From Bdellovibrionales bacterium RIFOXYC1_FULL_37_79 (GTDB lineage Bacteria > Bdellovibrionota > Bacteriovoracia > Bacteriovoracales > Bacteriovoracaceae): 64,000 bases of DNA. The stretch spans positions 204,382 to 268,381 of the forward strand of contig MEQB01000026.1 of assembly GCA_001770015.1 (NCBI GenBank), given 5' to 3'. Below are positions 35,627 to 44,103 of this stretch, piece by piece (the first letter of the stretch is position 1; every line of letters begins with the position of its first letter). A program made the translations under genes and the position numbers. Under the pieces are notes generated by a model that was not told where the DNA came from, searched no databases, and worked only from the letters and a program-made list of their open reading frames with translations.

Positions 35627-35754
35627 ACTAAACGGACTCTGACAAATACCCGACGTTTAGTCAAACAATAGACTTATATTCCGATCTTTTTTATAGTGCC
35701 ACAATGACACCGGTACCTTGAACTAATCAAGTATCCCGACTTGGTAGATCGGAA
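35627..35754 (-). promoter_or_regulatory. Possible structured leader of the RND operon
   Basis: Two long-range inverted repeats lie in the divergent intergenic region: 35679-35686 with 35747-35754 (8 bp, enclosing a smaller CTTGA/TCAAG hairpin), and 35627-35634 with 35654-35661 (8 bp). The second ends 6-7 nt upstream of the AAAGG ribosome binding site of the RND gene, so folding could affect translation. No known riboswitch consensus is recognised. The remainder of the 304-bp gap up to the rightward gene shows only AT-rich sequence and the GGAGGAGG ribosome binding site. Confidence 0.3.
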
Positions 35755-35914
35755 CACTTTAATCAGCAAATCACTTGATTTTCATGTAGTTTTTTCTAAA
35801 ATAGCATGGTGATTAAAGAAATCGTTAATGACAAATCCAATAATTATTTTGCCAATTGATGACTTTTTTGTAAAGATCGCTTTTATTGAATGACTCTTGG
35901 AGGAGGAATTTATA

Positions 35915-36541
35915 ATGAAATTTAAAACTTTAAAAACCATCGACGAATTGACCTTATATTCCGATTTGACCTACCAATATATTGATGTCCGGCTTCCCCT
36001 TGAATACTTGCAAAGAAGCAAGGTCATCGCCTGCTTTAATAGCGAAGGTTTTCTATGTGGTGGATTTGTGATTGTTCTGGAAGGACCATTTCGCGTCATC
36101 ACTTCCATTCCCAATTTTAACGAACAAAAATGGCATCATCAGTTGCAAGATTGTGCCGAGGTCACCGGTCTGTGGTTTGACAATAGCCATATTCATAAAC
36201 GTGCCTCTATTAAATTCTGGCTGACTGTTTATTTTGAATTACTAAAAACTAAAAAGGAATATTTTACTTATGCCTGGAGTTTAAAAAAACCCAAGCTGGG
36301 TGAAATCTATGCTCACGGTAACCCCGTGGTGCTGTTTAGAGGTGAAACCAACCTCCTGCCTGGCATGGATCAACCTGATTGCGAATCTGTTGAGATCGTT
36401 AAAAGAAAAGATCTACTGCTCACCCCTTTTTTAAAACCGGCTTTTTTACTGAGAAGAGTAAGAGGAACCCGAAGCTTGAAGGGCCACAATCAACACCAAA
36501 GACAAATACTGTCTCAATCTATTATCCATGAAGTTAACTGA
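35915..36541 (+). CDS. Acyltransferase-like protein of unknown function
   Basis: 208 residues from the ATG at 35915, chosen because GGAGGAGG lies 7 nt upstream; a TTG codon in the ribosome binding site itself is unlikely. No signal peptide. It has a central CGGFVIVLEGPFRVITSIP beta pair and an EVTGLWFDNSHIHKRASIKFWLTVYFELL strand-helix pattern (quoted in parts) that resembles GNAT-type acyltransferases, including the helix after the strand. The resemblance is weak. The end is strongly basic. The next gene starts inside its last codons (14-bp overlap), so the two acyltransferase-like proteins are coupled and may form a complex. Confidence 0.6.
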   Translation: MKFKTLKTIDELTLYSDLTYQYIDVRLPLEYLQRSKVIACFNSEGFLCGGFVIVLEGPFRVITSIPNFNEQKWHHQLQDCAEVTGLWFDNSHIHKRASIKFWLTVYFELLKTKKEYFTYAWSLKKPKLGEIYAHGNPVVLFRGETNLLPGMDQPDCESVEIVKRKDLLLTPFLKPAFLLRRVRGTRSLKGHNQHQRQILSQSIIHEVN

Positions 36542-37706
36542 ACTTCTAAGTAACTACCATCATCTGCGTCTGGCCGGGGCTTCCGACCATGAGGCCATTG
36601 CTGATTTTTTAAAAGCAACCCCTATGAGCTTTGGTGACATCAGTGTGCACTACGAATTTAAGCAAAGTATCTGGAAGTTTCTTAAATACCAAGGTGGCAG
36701 TTGTTATGTTTTTTTACTGATCGACCAGCACCGAATTTGTGGATATGGGGTGTTTTCCACTAGGGATTACTACATTCTGGGAACCAAATACCAGGCCGGC
36801 TATTTGAGCGATCTGCGCATTGCCCGCCATGCGGTTCAAAGTGCCAAATCTCAATGGAAAGAATTCATGAATCAAATGTTTTCAAACATAAATCAAATTG
36901 AAGAATTCCAAGAGCTCACCTATTTTTATGCTGCCGTTTTCGAAAAAAATGTCCGGGCCTTGAAGTTATTTCAAAATGAAAAGTTCCCCGTCATTTTTCA
37001 CCCGCTGATTAACTACCAGGCCATCAGTATACTCGGAAGAAAGCCGATCCTTTTTTTAAAACCTAATAAATCCTCCAGTCATTTCACCCTGTCCAAGGCC
37101 CAAAACTCTGATCAAGTGGCCCTCCAACACTTTCTTCACCTGCAAAATAAAAAGAAATTTTGGGGGGAATATTTTAATGAGGCAGATAGCGATGAATGGA
37201 AAAGACGAACCCATAGCTGGGATGAGTATAATATTAATGATTTTTTTATCGCTAAGGATAACCTGGGTAAAATTGTCTTTTGCACACTCCCATGGTCTGC
37301 CCATAATAGCCGGAAACTGGTCGTGGATCAAATTAGCCTGCTCTACCGGATCCTGGGAAAAATTTTTAAAATAATTGGCAAGAAGGAATTAAAATTACAC
37401 TCCCCCCTGAATAATTACTATCTGACCCATTTTGAGATGTCACATGATCTCTCTTTAGATCAAAAAAGAGAAATTTTTACAATTTTTCTAAATGAACTTT
37501 ATAAAACCAAATTTCAACGCCATTATCACAGTATTATTTTCTGTGATTACTACGATCAGGCCATTGATGAAGTATTAAAAGATTATATGTGTATAAAAAC
37601 CGCCGCCATCATTTATCAAATTCTTCCCAAAAATGATCAAAGTAGAAAAATAGAAAATATTCACAACCTGAAAAAACAAATGACCTTTGAAGCGGCCATT
37701 GTATAA
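36528..37706 (+). CDS. GNAT-like acyltransferase, possibly two-domain
   Basis: 392 residues. Residues about 55-170 look like a GNAT domain: ICGYGVFSTRDYYILG, AGYLSDLRIARHAV (strand 4 followed by the acyl-CoA loop position) and VFEKNVRALKLFQNEKFPVI (the typical NxxAxxLYxxxGF end). The second half (about 195-380) may be a degenerate repeat. No signal peptide, so it is cytoplasmic. The ATG overlaps the preceding gene by 14 bp, and 18 bp separate it from the COG2834 gene. An N- or O-acyltransferase that modifies the cargo of the nearby exporter is a reasonable guess, not shown. Confidence 0.6.
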   Translation: MKLTELLSNYHHLRLAGASDHEAIADFLKATPMSFGDISVHYEFKQSIWKFLKYQGGSCYVFLLIDQHRICGYGVFSTRDYYILGTKYQAGYLSDLRIARHAVQSAKSQWKEFMNQMFSNINQIEEFQELTYFYAAVFEKNVRALKLFQNEKFPVIFHPLINYQAISILGRKPILFLKPNKSSSHFTLSKAQNSDQVALQHFLHLQNKKKFWGEYFNEADSDEWKRRTHSWDEYNINDFFIAKDNLGKIVFCTLPWSAHNSRKLVVDQISLLYRILGKIFKIIGKKELKLHSPLNNYYLTHFEMSHDLSLDQKREIFTIFLNELYKTKFQRHYHSIIFCDYYDQAIDEVLKDYMCIKTAAIIYQILPKNDQSRKIENIHNLKKQMTFEAAIV

Positions 37707-37724
37707 CTTAAGAGAGGAAATTTT

Positions 37725-38513
37725 ATGAAACTGATGTTTTTATTATTAGCCGGTTGGTGCGCCATCAATGCTTCCTTTACCCTGGCATTGACTCCAGAGG
37801 AAAAAGGCCTGGATATTGCCAGAAAAATGGAAAAGGCCAATGCCGGATTTATGGGCGAAGTTGCAGAAATGACCATGACCTTAATTGATGCCTACGGAAC
37901 AGAAATCGTCAGGAAAATGGAAGGAAAAATAAAAGAAATAAGTGATGATGGTGACAAATCCATCATTACTTTTTTACAACCAAGCGATGTAAAGGGCACC
38001 AAGATGCTGACCTGGGGTCATAAGACCGAAAACGACGATCAATGGCTTTATCTTCCATCCATGAAAAGAGTTAAAAGAATAAGCTCGAATTCCAAGACCT
38101 CTTCCTTTATGGGAAGTGAATTCTCCTACGAAGACTTGGGAGGACAATCTGTCGAAAAATTCACCTACAAACACCTCCGCGATGAAAAATCCGAGCTTGG
38201 CAACGTATGGGTCATCGAACGTTACCCGGTCAACGTTAAGGAAAGCGGCTACCTGAAACAAGTAATGTGGATACCTGAAAAATACCACGCCTCCTCCAAG
38301 GTTGAATACTATGACCGTAAGGGCACCCTGGTCAAAACCGCCGATTTTTTGGATTATCAATCATTTCCAGTGGCAGGAAAAAATATTTTTCGTCCTGCTA
38401 AAATTCATATGAAAAATGTGCAAACCAAAAAACAATCAATTTTTTCGTGGGACAAGCGTAAAATCGGAGAAAATTTACTAAACAATCATTTTTCCCAAGA
38501 TAGCTTGAAGTAA
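37725..38513 (+). CDS. Outer-membrane lipoprotein-sorting-like protein (COG2834, LolA-like fold)
   Basis: 262 residues with a signal peptide (cut near ALA-LT). The body has the LolA/LppX-like pattern of this family: AEMTMTLIDAYG, KSIITFLQPSDVKGTKMLTW, DDQWLYLPSMKRVKRISS, SFMGSEFSYEDLGG and a VMWIPEKYHASSKVEYYDRKG block. Such periplasmic proteins hold a hydrophobic ligand and are repeatedly encoded next to COG1033-type RND exporters, as here on the divergent strand. It probably carries a lipid or lipoprotein from the RND pump to the beta-barrel encoded next. GAGAGGA precedes the ATG. Confidence 0.88.
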   Translation: MKLMFLLLAGWCAINASFTLALTPEEKGLDIARKMEKANAGFMGEVAEMTMTLIDAYGTEIVRKMEGKIKEISDDGDKSIITFLQPSDVKGTKMLTWGHKTENDDQWLYLPSMKRVKRISSNSKTSSFMGSEFSYEDLGGQSVEKFTYKHLRDEKSELGNVWVIERYPVNVKESGYLKQVMWIPEKYHASSKVEYYDRKGTLVKTADFLDYQSFPVAGKNIFRPAKIHMKNVQTKKQSIFSWDKRKIGENLLNNHFSQDSLK

Positions 38514-38527
38514 CCCCCCCTTTCCAT

Positions 38528-39829
38528 ATGAAGCAGCGGTTTGAGCGATTCATTTTTATCTACCTACTTGCCCATCTATGGTGCTTTAAAACTTTTGGTG
38601 AGTTTCAAGATTCAGGTGAACTGCGCTTTGAAACCAGAAAATTCAAAGACGACGAAGTGGATCGCACCATCGATAATGCCACCGCCATTTATACCCGTGC
38701 CGAAATGAAGTACTCTAAGGAATCCTATAATGCCACCTTTAGAGGTTATGCGCTGGTGGATGGCAAAGATGAAACCAGGGACAATCTCACCATCGAGGAT
38801 ATGTTTTTTTCCTATTATTTAAAAGAAGATGAAAGCGCCTCCTTGTCGGCAGGATATAAAATCTTTAATTGGTCAGCGACCGAGGCATTTCATCCCGCCG
38901 ATATTTTAAATAGTCAAAACTATGATAGCAACATCGAATCCTTGGATAAAATTGGTGAATTAAACCTGGACACCTCCTTTAAGACCCCTTATGGGAATTT
39001 TTCGCTCCTGTACCTTCCTTACGCCCAGGCCCCAAGATACCCCAAACAACGCTCCCGCTTAGGGGCTTCGGTCAATTTATCAAGACCAGTATGGGTCACT
39101 AAAAAAGATGAAACCAATCTCCAAAACTGGCATCATCAAGGTGCCGTAAAATATTCCAATTCTATCGGTGCAGGTGATTTATCTTTACATGCCGTTTATC
39201 ACCTCAACACCGTTAACCCCATCATCGGAAAACGCATTGTTTATGAAAATATTTTATTTTTCTCTCTCCCGGTGGGCATTGAATTTACGCCCTATTACTT
39301 CCGGGCATTGCAACTGGGAGGAACTTATCAATATGCACTAGACGGGGGATGGCTCATTAAAACCGAAGCTGCTTATCGGGATTTTTTGGATGATGAAGTG
39401 ATCATCCAAACGATAAAAGGCAATCGTAGTCCGCAAGATCACGGCATAGTGGCGGTGGGCACCGAGTACGGATTTAGTATGAAAAATGGAGGTGAATCCA
39501 ATATCGTCCTTGAATTTCAAACCCTGATGGGGCCTAATAAATTGGCCCGCAGTGAACTTTCCGTTTTTCAAAACGATGTAATGCTTGGTTACCGTCTGGC
39601 CTTAAACGATACCTTCGGAAAAGAATTTTTTGTCAGTTTAATCCGGGATATCGAACGTCAAAATGAGACCCTTTACAATTTTAACTATACTCAAAGACTC
39701 AACGATAATTGGAAAATCAAAACTGGTTTTAGAGTCTATGATGCTCCCAAAAAAGGAACCTATGCCACAGGTCTTGAGGCCTATCATAATGCCCATTATG
39801 TTTTCTTTAATCTTAGCCGATTCTTTTAG
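38528..39829 (+). CDS. Outer-membrane beta-barrel protein of the RND/COG2834 locus
   Basis: 433 residues with an N-terminal signal (to about residue 24) and alternating strands to the end, finishing in the aromatic FFNLSRFF, the usual C-terminal signal for the BAM machinery. The segment YKIFNWSATEAFHPADILN resembles a motif seen in DUF1302-like barrels that accompany RND exporters. It starts 14 bp after the COG2834 gene without an evident ribosome binding site. The inferred role is the outer-membrane exit or receptor of the pathway. A 7-bp hairpin at 39832-39850 follows the stop but lacks a T-tract. Confidence 0.75.
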   Translation: MKQRFERFIFIYLLAHLWCFKTFGEFQDSGELRFETRKFKDDEVDRTIDNATAIYTRAEMKYSKESYNATFRGYALVDGKDETRDNLTIEDMFFSYYLKEDESASLSAGYKIFNWSATEAFHPADILNSQNYDSNIESLDKIGELNLDTSFKTPYGNFSLLYLPYAQAPRYPKQRSRLGASVNLSRPVWVTKKDETNLQNWHHQGAVKYSNSIGAGDLSLHAVYHLNTVNPIIGKRIVYENILFFSLPVGIEFTPYYFRALQLGGTYQYALDGGWLIKTEAAYRDFLDDEVIIQTIKGNRSPQDHGIVAVGTEYGFSMKNGGESNIVLEFQTLMGPNKLARSELSVFQNDVMLGYRLALNDTFGKEFFVSLIRDIERQNETLYNFNYTQRLNDNWKIKTGFRVYDAPKKGTYATGLEAYHNAHYVFFNLSRFF

Positions 39830-39886
39830 TCTGGTTATTTTTTATAACCATCATTCTGGTTTTAGGTTTAATATAATTCAAATTCT

Positions 39887-39894
39887 GCTACAAT
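39887..39894 (+). promoter_or_regulatory. Extended -10 promoter element
   Basis: TG-C-TACAAT (hexamer 39889-39894). The expected start of transcription, 6-7 nt downstream, is 39900-39901, which is exactly the first base of the 5' arm of the structured element. No clear -35 is present, as allowed for extended -10 promoters. Confidence 0.45.
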
Positions 39895-39900
39895 GGATTA

Positions 39901-39988
39901 ATCGGTAGTAGTTTTTTAACACCAAGTTAAATTACTGGTGTTAGGCGACCATGTGGCCTGCAGTTTCTACGCAGGTTACACTACCGAT
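39901..39988 (+). ncRNA. Candidate structured RNA / 5' leader element, 88 nt
   Basis: A closing stem of 9 perfect base pairs (39901-39909 with 39980-39988) encloses a hairpin of 8-9 bp (39917-39924 with 39936-39943, 11-nt loop) and a hairpin of 5 Watson-Crick pairs (39957-39961 with 39971-39975), extendable to 8 by two G-U and one A-U pair. A 4-bp stem at 39943-39959 would compete with the last one. The result is a three-way junction whose 5' end coincides with the predicted transcription start. It is followed after 28 nt by the MltB-like gene. I compared it from memory with tRNA, purine, c-di-GMP, TPP, preQ1, THF and cobalamin motifs and found no match. It may be a leader or a free small RNA. 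Confidence 0.45.
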
Positions 39989-40016
39989 CAAATTTAGCTT
40001 GGAATTTAATCCCTTA

Positions 40017-40985
40017 ATGAATTACTTATTTTACGTCTTATTTTTTTTCTCTTCGTTTGGCATCAGTGCCTCCACTTTTGATGATTGGAAGCTGGCGCTT
40101 AAAAAGACCTTGCTGGCCTCACAAATCAATCCAGCCACCATCGATATTTTTATAAAACATGCCAAATATGATCAAGTGGTCTACGATATTTATAATCTTC
40201 AACGCAAACCGCTTCCCTTACCGCTTCAAAAATTCTTAAATCAATGGTTTCAAGCGGAAGATGTCAGCAAATCATGGATTGCCACCGAGGGGACTAGGTT
40301 ATTAAAGGAACATAAAGAGCTCCTAAATAGAATCGAAAAAAAATACCAAGTGGATAAAACGGTGATTATCGCCCTTTGGGGCATTGAAAGTAAATATGGA
40401 AAAATGACCGGGAAATACCCGGTCCTTAATTCACTTTCCACCCTGGCCTATAATAGCCAACGCAAGGATTTCTACACTAATGAACTTATTCATGCCCTGA
40501 AGATCTTGCAAAATAATAAAATAAATCCTGAACAATTCCTGGGCTCATGGGCCGGTGCCATCGGACAATGCCAATTTATGCCTTCCAATTATTTTGTGTT
40601 TGGGGTGGATTTTGATAACAATAATAAGGTTGATTTATTTTATTCACTGGCCGATATCTTTGCCTCCATTGCCAATTATTTAAGAAAAAGTCAGTGGAAA
40701 TACAAACGTCCGGTCGGACACCTGGTAACCTTACCGGCCCAATTTAACCCGCACTACCTAAGTTATAAATCCAAGAATAATTTCTTTTGGAATAAGCAAA
40801 AGATCCGGGATCATTTCCAAAAAAAATTACCTGCACTGCGGGAAAAATCGCACATCATCACCTTGATCATGGAAGATCGTAATTACCTGGTGGTGTACAA
40901 AAATTTCGACGTTATTTTAAAATGGAATCGCTCCTATCTTTTTGGCCTAAAAATCATCCTCCTAAAAACGGCGCTGGAAGGATAA
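40017..40985 (+). CDS. mltB: Lytic murein transglycosylase, MltB/SLT_2 family
   Basis: 322 residues from the ATG at 40017, chosen because a signal peptide (cut near ISA-ST) follows it directly; the frame is open further upstream but runs through the structured element. Cuts peptidoglycan glycan strands with 1,6-anhydro product. MltB signatures: VIIALWGIESKYG (catalytic Glu), YPVLNSLSTLAYNSQR, GSWAGAIGQCQFMPSNY and VDLFYSLADIFASIANYL. There is no lipobox, so it is periplasmic rather than lipid-anchored. The next gene follows after 3 bp. The 5' untranslated region may carry the RNA element at 39901-39988. Confidence 0.92.
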   Translation: MNYLFYVLFFFSSFGISASTFDDWKLALKKTLLASQINPATIDIFIKHAKYDQVVYDIYNLQRKPLPLPLQKFLNQWFQAEDVSKSWIATEGTRLLKEHKELLNRIEKKYQVDKTVIIALWGIESKYGKMTGKYPVLNSLSTLAYNSQRKDFYTNELIHALKILQNNKINPEQFLGSWAGAIGQCQFMPSNYFVFGVDFDNNNKVDLFYSLADIFASIANYLRKSQWKYKRPVGHLVTLPAQFNPHYLSYKSKNNFFWNKQKIRDHFQKKLPALREKSHIITLIMEDRNYLVVYKNFDVILKWNRSYLFGLKIILLKTALEG

Positions 40986-40988
40986 ACG

Positions 40989-41624
40989 ATGAAACATCAA
41001 TTTTTATTATTCCTGGTAACACTGGATAATTGGTTTGATCATCTGATCGATTATTTTTTTGATAGAAAATTTCATCTGGATACTTTGACCAAGGTCAATT
41101 TCTCCCAACGTTTAATAGAAGTCCCAAATAGAATCAATGCCAAACAATACCAAGGCACCAGGTGGCGGGTCTTTAATCGCATCATGAAAAATCTGCCCAT
41201 CCAATACCGTGATTATAATTTTATTGATACCGGATCTGGCAAAGGGAAGGCCTTGATTTTGGCGTCTGGATTCAATTTTAAAGCAATTAAAGGTATTGAA
41301 TTATTCAAACCCCTATATGATATCTCCTGCCAAAACTTAAGAAAAATGAACCTAAATCATCGCATCCAAATTGAACATGGTGATGTTTTAAATTTCACCC
41401 CCCCCAAAGGCCCCAATCTTTATTACCTTTATAACCCTTTCAATGAAAATGTTTTAAAGGATTTTTTTACCAACCTTAAAAAGAACCAAACCTTGGGCAG
41501 CCGTGACGTGATTATCTACCTTAATCCAAGATACCATTCAACACTTACCAAACTTGGATTCCAGTATCAGGTTTTGCTCAATAACCTCAATTACAACAAA
41601 GTGGTTTTAATTTATACCATGTGA
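40989..41624 (+). CDS. SAM-dependent methyltransferase, class I
   Basis: 211 residues, cytoplasmic. Motif I is NFIDTGSGKGKALILAS, the acidic residue after strand 2 is in KGIELFKPL, and HGDVLNF marks the adenine-contact strand. LYYLYNPFNENVL is an NPPF-like motif IV, suggesting methylation of a nitrogen or a protein residue. This pattern (TGSGKG, YLYNPF) is typical of a family of uncharacterised DOT1-like bacterial methyltransferases. GAAGGA overlaps the end of the transglycosylase gene 3 bp upstream, so both are on one message; no functional link is evident. Confidence 0.8.
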   Translation: MKHQFLLFLVTLDNWFDHLIDYFFDRKFHLDTLTKVNFSQRLIEVPNRINAKQYQGTRWRVFNRIMKNLPIQYRDYNFIDTGSGKGKALILASGFNFKAIKGIELFKPLYDISCQNLRKMNLNHRIQIEHGDVLNFTPPKGPNLYYLYNPFNENVLKDFFTNLKKNQTLGSRDVIIYLNPRYHSTLTKLGFQYQVLLNNLNYNKVVLIYTM

Positions 41625-41685
41625 CTTTTTTCTGCCAAAATAAACTTACAAGACATTGAGATTTTCGATAACCTAGTAAACTCGT

Positions 41686-41691
41686 TATAAT
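41686..41691 (+). promoter_or_regulatory. -10 element before the SH3b/beta-barrel gene
   Basis: A consensus TATAAT lies 61 nt before the ATG at 41753. A TTGAGA at 41656 is too far upstream (24-bp spacer) to be a normal -35. Sequence match only. Confidence 0.3.
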
Positions 41692-41752
41692 AGGGACCAG
41701 CAGTGTCAAATAACACTTCCAAAAAATCTAAAAATATTTGATAATAATAGAT

Positions 41753-42646
41753 ATGTGTCCTTTTTTTAAAATATTATGCTGTTTTCTCATCTCATTTCTA
41801 TCTATGTTGTCCAACACGGTCTGGGCCACTCGTCTTGCCCATGTTAAAACTGATCAGGCTGTGGTTTATGCTGATCAAAACTTAAGCACCCCCCTAGGCC
41901 GCATCAGCAGAGGGAAAAAAGTGGTGGTGGGTGAGGTTCCCCGCAAATACGGAACCCTGCTACCAGTTTTGATTGCCGGACGGGTGGGCTGGATACAAAT
42001 CAAGGATATTCAATTTGTGGAAATTGCGGACACTGACAGTGAAAATATGCTAGAGCATGATATTATTGCGCTGGAAAAGTCGGATAATCTGGGAATCAAC
42101 AACCACATTGGACTCGTGCATAACGTCTTGGTCTTTGGCAATGAATGGGAGGAACTCTCTTATGCCATTGGTGATGAAGTAGGACTTAGGCCTTTTTATA
42201 TGACGCTCTACTTTGATCATCGTCCCCCAAGTTTAAGGTATAGCTTTGGCGTGGGACTCAGTTATCTCTACCTTGAGCAGGAACATTTGGTGCTTTCCGC
42301 ACCTATGTTGGAACTCAAAGGCCTATGGTCGGCCATTAAATATAAATATTTCAACTTCAATTTAAGCTTGGGTGCTTTTTTTTCCGGAGCATTTAAAGTT
42401 GATAGCACCTACAACCCGCTGGATGAAGATTATGACAATACCGGGGAAATGTATGGCATTAACTACGGGGTCGAATTTAAATATTTTCCCTACAGCACCT
42501 TCAGTTTGATTAACGGACTTTCTTTTCAAAGAGGAATTATTTCAGGACTAGCACCTATCAAGATTTCCTACGAGGAAAATGATACCGTCGCTCTTACCCG
42601 GTTTAAGGCCACCAATTATTATTTTGGGGTCAGTTATCAGTTCTAG
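41753..42646 (+). CDS. Exported protein with SH3b domain and outer-membrane beta-barrel-like region
   Basis: 297 residues from the ATG at 41753; a TTG five codons upstream has no ribosome binding site. A hydrophobic signal (to about VWA-TR) is followed by a bacterial SH3-like domain (VVYADQNLSTPLGRISRGKKVVVGEVPRKYGTLLP-type strands, in parts, ending GRVGWIQIKDI), which often binds cell wall. From about residue 125 on, alternating aromatic strands and a final YYFGVSYQF indicate an eight-stranded outer-membrane barrel. Cell wall contact plus barrel suggests an envelope-tethering or peptidoglycan-sensing protein; that is an inference. Its stop is 23 bp from that of the convergent gene. Confidence 0.7.
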   Translation: MCPFFKILCCFLISFLSMLSNTVWATRLAHVKTDQAVVYADQNLSTPLGRISRGKKVVVGEVPRKYGTLLPVLIAGRVGWIQIKDIQFVEIADTDSENMLEHDIIALEKSDNLGINNHIGLVHNVLVFGNEWEELSYAIGDEVGLRPFYMTLYFDHRPPSLRYSFGVGLSYLYLEQEHLVLSAPMLELKGLWSAIKYKYFNFNLSLGAFFSGAFKVDSTYNPLDEDYDNTGEMYGINYGVEFKYFPYSTFSLINGLSFQRGIISGLAPIKISYEENDTVALTRFKATNYYFGVSYQF

Positions 42647-42669
42647 CTTTATCTCCCCAATAACTTTTA

Positions 42670-43983
42670 TCAGTCCACTTCAATCGTGTCAGCTTTGACC
42701 GGCACAGACTTCTCTTTAAGTTTTTCCAAAATATAATCAACCTTGGTCTTATCACCGATCAATTTATTATCATCGGTTTGGTTATTTCTATTTTTCTCTT
42801 CCTGACGGTTGATCTCTTCAATTTCCTTTTGTTTTTCTTCCTCGATTTTACGTTTTAACAGTTCCTCCGAGGTTTCTTTTCTAAATTTATCCATCTTGGA
42901 AAAATTAGTTCCGTATTTAAAAAAAGCGTATTCATAAAGGGGCACCAGATAAATCAAATTATTTTTACCTTTCTCCAAGAACTGGATCATCTCACGTAAA
43001 AAATTTTTATTCTCCCTGACATGACTAAAGGCCATAAATAAATAAACCATCCCCTTTTGATCAATTTTTTGTTCAAAAGACAGGGTTTTATAATCCTCAT
43101 AGATCGTCTGAGAAAGCTGCGCACTGGATTTTTTCAAGCGCATGGTATTGAAAAGCATATTGCGATATGTTCTGGCAAAATGGTCATTTTTCTTGGTTTT
43201 TAAAATGACACTATAAACGATATCCCCCTCCTTGAACATCAGCTTCTCCACCTTGAAAAGATCATTATCCGAGGATAAATTCATAACTCCCAGACCACCT
43301 TTGGCGTACCATTGATAACGTGGTTTTTTATTTTCAAAGATTTTCTGTCTTAAAAACAGGATATATAAATTATAAACCAGCTCCTCTACCATATGATCCT
43401 TGGCCATTTTACTTAGCTCTCTAGCTAGATGATATGAATTGTTAAATGAACGCAAATCCCGATTATATAAAAGATCCAGGCGATAAACATCCCTCCATAT
43501 TTCGAAAGAGCTTCTTTTTAATATATTTTTTTTAAAAGTTGAAAGTGTAAATAATTTTTCAGTGTAAAAATTAAGTGATACTCGACTGGTCTTTTGAATT
43601 TCAAAACTGATATTATTATAACTATATTGGGGCGTGATCAGTTTAAATCCCAAAAGAGATAAATTCTTTTCATCCAGTTCCCGGCTTATGACTGGCAACA
43701 ATTTAATCACCGGATGATGCACAGGCACCACCACCTCATATCCCCCAAAAGCAAAATTTTTAAAAAGATCGCTTGGTTTATTCTCCATATCATCAATATC
43801 TAGGGGGTATGAGGGAGTCACCTGTTCGTAAGTGGCCTGGTCTAACCTGATATATTCACTATCAATGCCATTTAAAATGATTCTCGAATAAATAAAATAA
43901 GGGAACAATTTCACGCCATGATATCCAACCATGACCAACGCTCCCATTAGTACTATAAGGACCAGCAAGTATTTTTTTCTCAC
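42670..43983 (-). CDS. Membrane-anchored protein with charged helical C-terminus, function unknown
   Basis: 437 residues. One hydrophobic helix (about 5-25) with a basic start anchors it in the inner membrane. The body (30-370) has no recognised domain and many Tyr, Lys and Leu. Residues about 375-420 are a strongly charged coiled-coil-like stretch rich in Glu, Lys and Arg. The start is a GTG without a clear ribosome binding site. It is transcribed divergently from the lipoprotein gene at 44104 and ends close to the convergent SH3b/barrel gene with no terminator visible. Confidence 0.7.
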   Translation of the reverse strand: MRKKYLLVLIVLMGALVMVGYHGVKLFPYFIYSRIILNGIDSEYIRLDQATYEQVTPSYPLDIDDMENKPSDLFKNFAFGGYEVVVPVHHPVIKLLPVISRELDEKNLSLLGFKLITPQYSYNNISFEIQKTSRVSLNFYTEKLFTLSTFKKNILKRSSFEIWRDVYRLDLLYNRDLRSFNNSYHLARELSKMAKDHMVEELVYNLYILFLRQKIFENKKPRYQWYAKGGLGVMNLSSDNDLFKVEKLMFKEGDIVYSVILKTKKNDHFARTYRNMLFNTMRLKKSSAQLSQTIYEDYKTLSFEQKIDQKGMVYLFMAFSHVRENKNFLREMIQFLEKGKNNLIYLVPLYEYAFFKYGTNFSKMDKFRKETSEELLKRKIEEEKQKEIEEINRQEEKNRNNQTDDNKLIGDKTKVDYILEKLKEKSVPVKADTIEVD

Positions 43984-44103
43984 TTGAACTTTTCGACACC
44001 TCTATCTTAAATATTTAATTTAATATGAATTAAATCGCTAAACTAATCTAACCAATGATCCGATAACTGAAGGTGAGGTACTAATTAGTAAAGAGGATCA
44101 GTC

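Noticed and set aside
39961..39980. Purine-riboswitch-like TTTCTAC segment
   Set aside because: In purine riboswitches this sequence joins two helices; here it lies in a hairpin loop and the other conserved bases (TATGG, CCGTAAA) are absent.
39901..39988. tRNA gene reading of the structured element
   Set aside because: The arms have cloverleaf-like nesting, but there is no GGTTCRA T-loop, the closing stem is 9 bp instead of 7, and no anticodon arm of 5 bp with a 7-nt loop can be drawn on either strand.
39951..40016. Longer start for the MltB-like protein
   Set aside because: It would translate through the structured element and bury the signal peptide 22 residues inside the chain.
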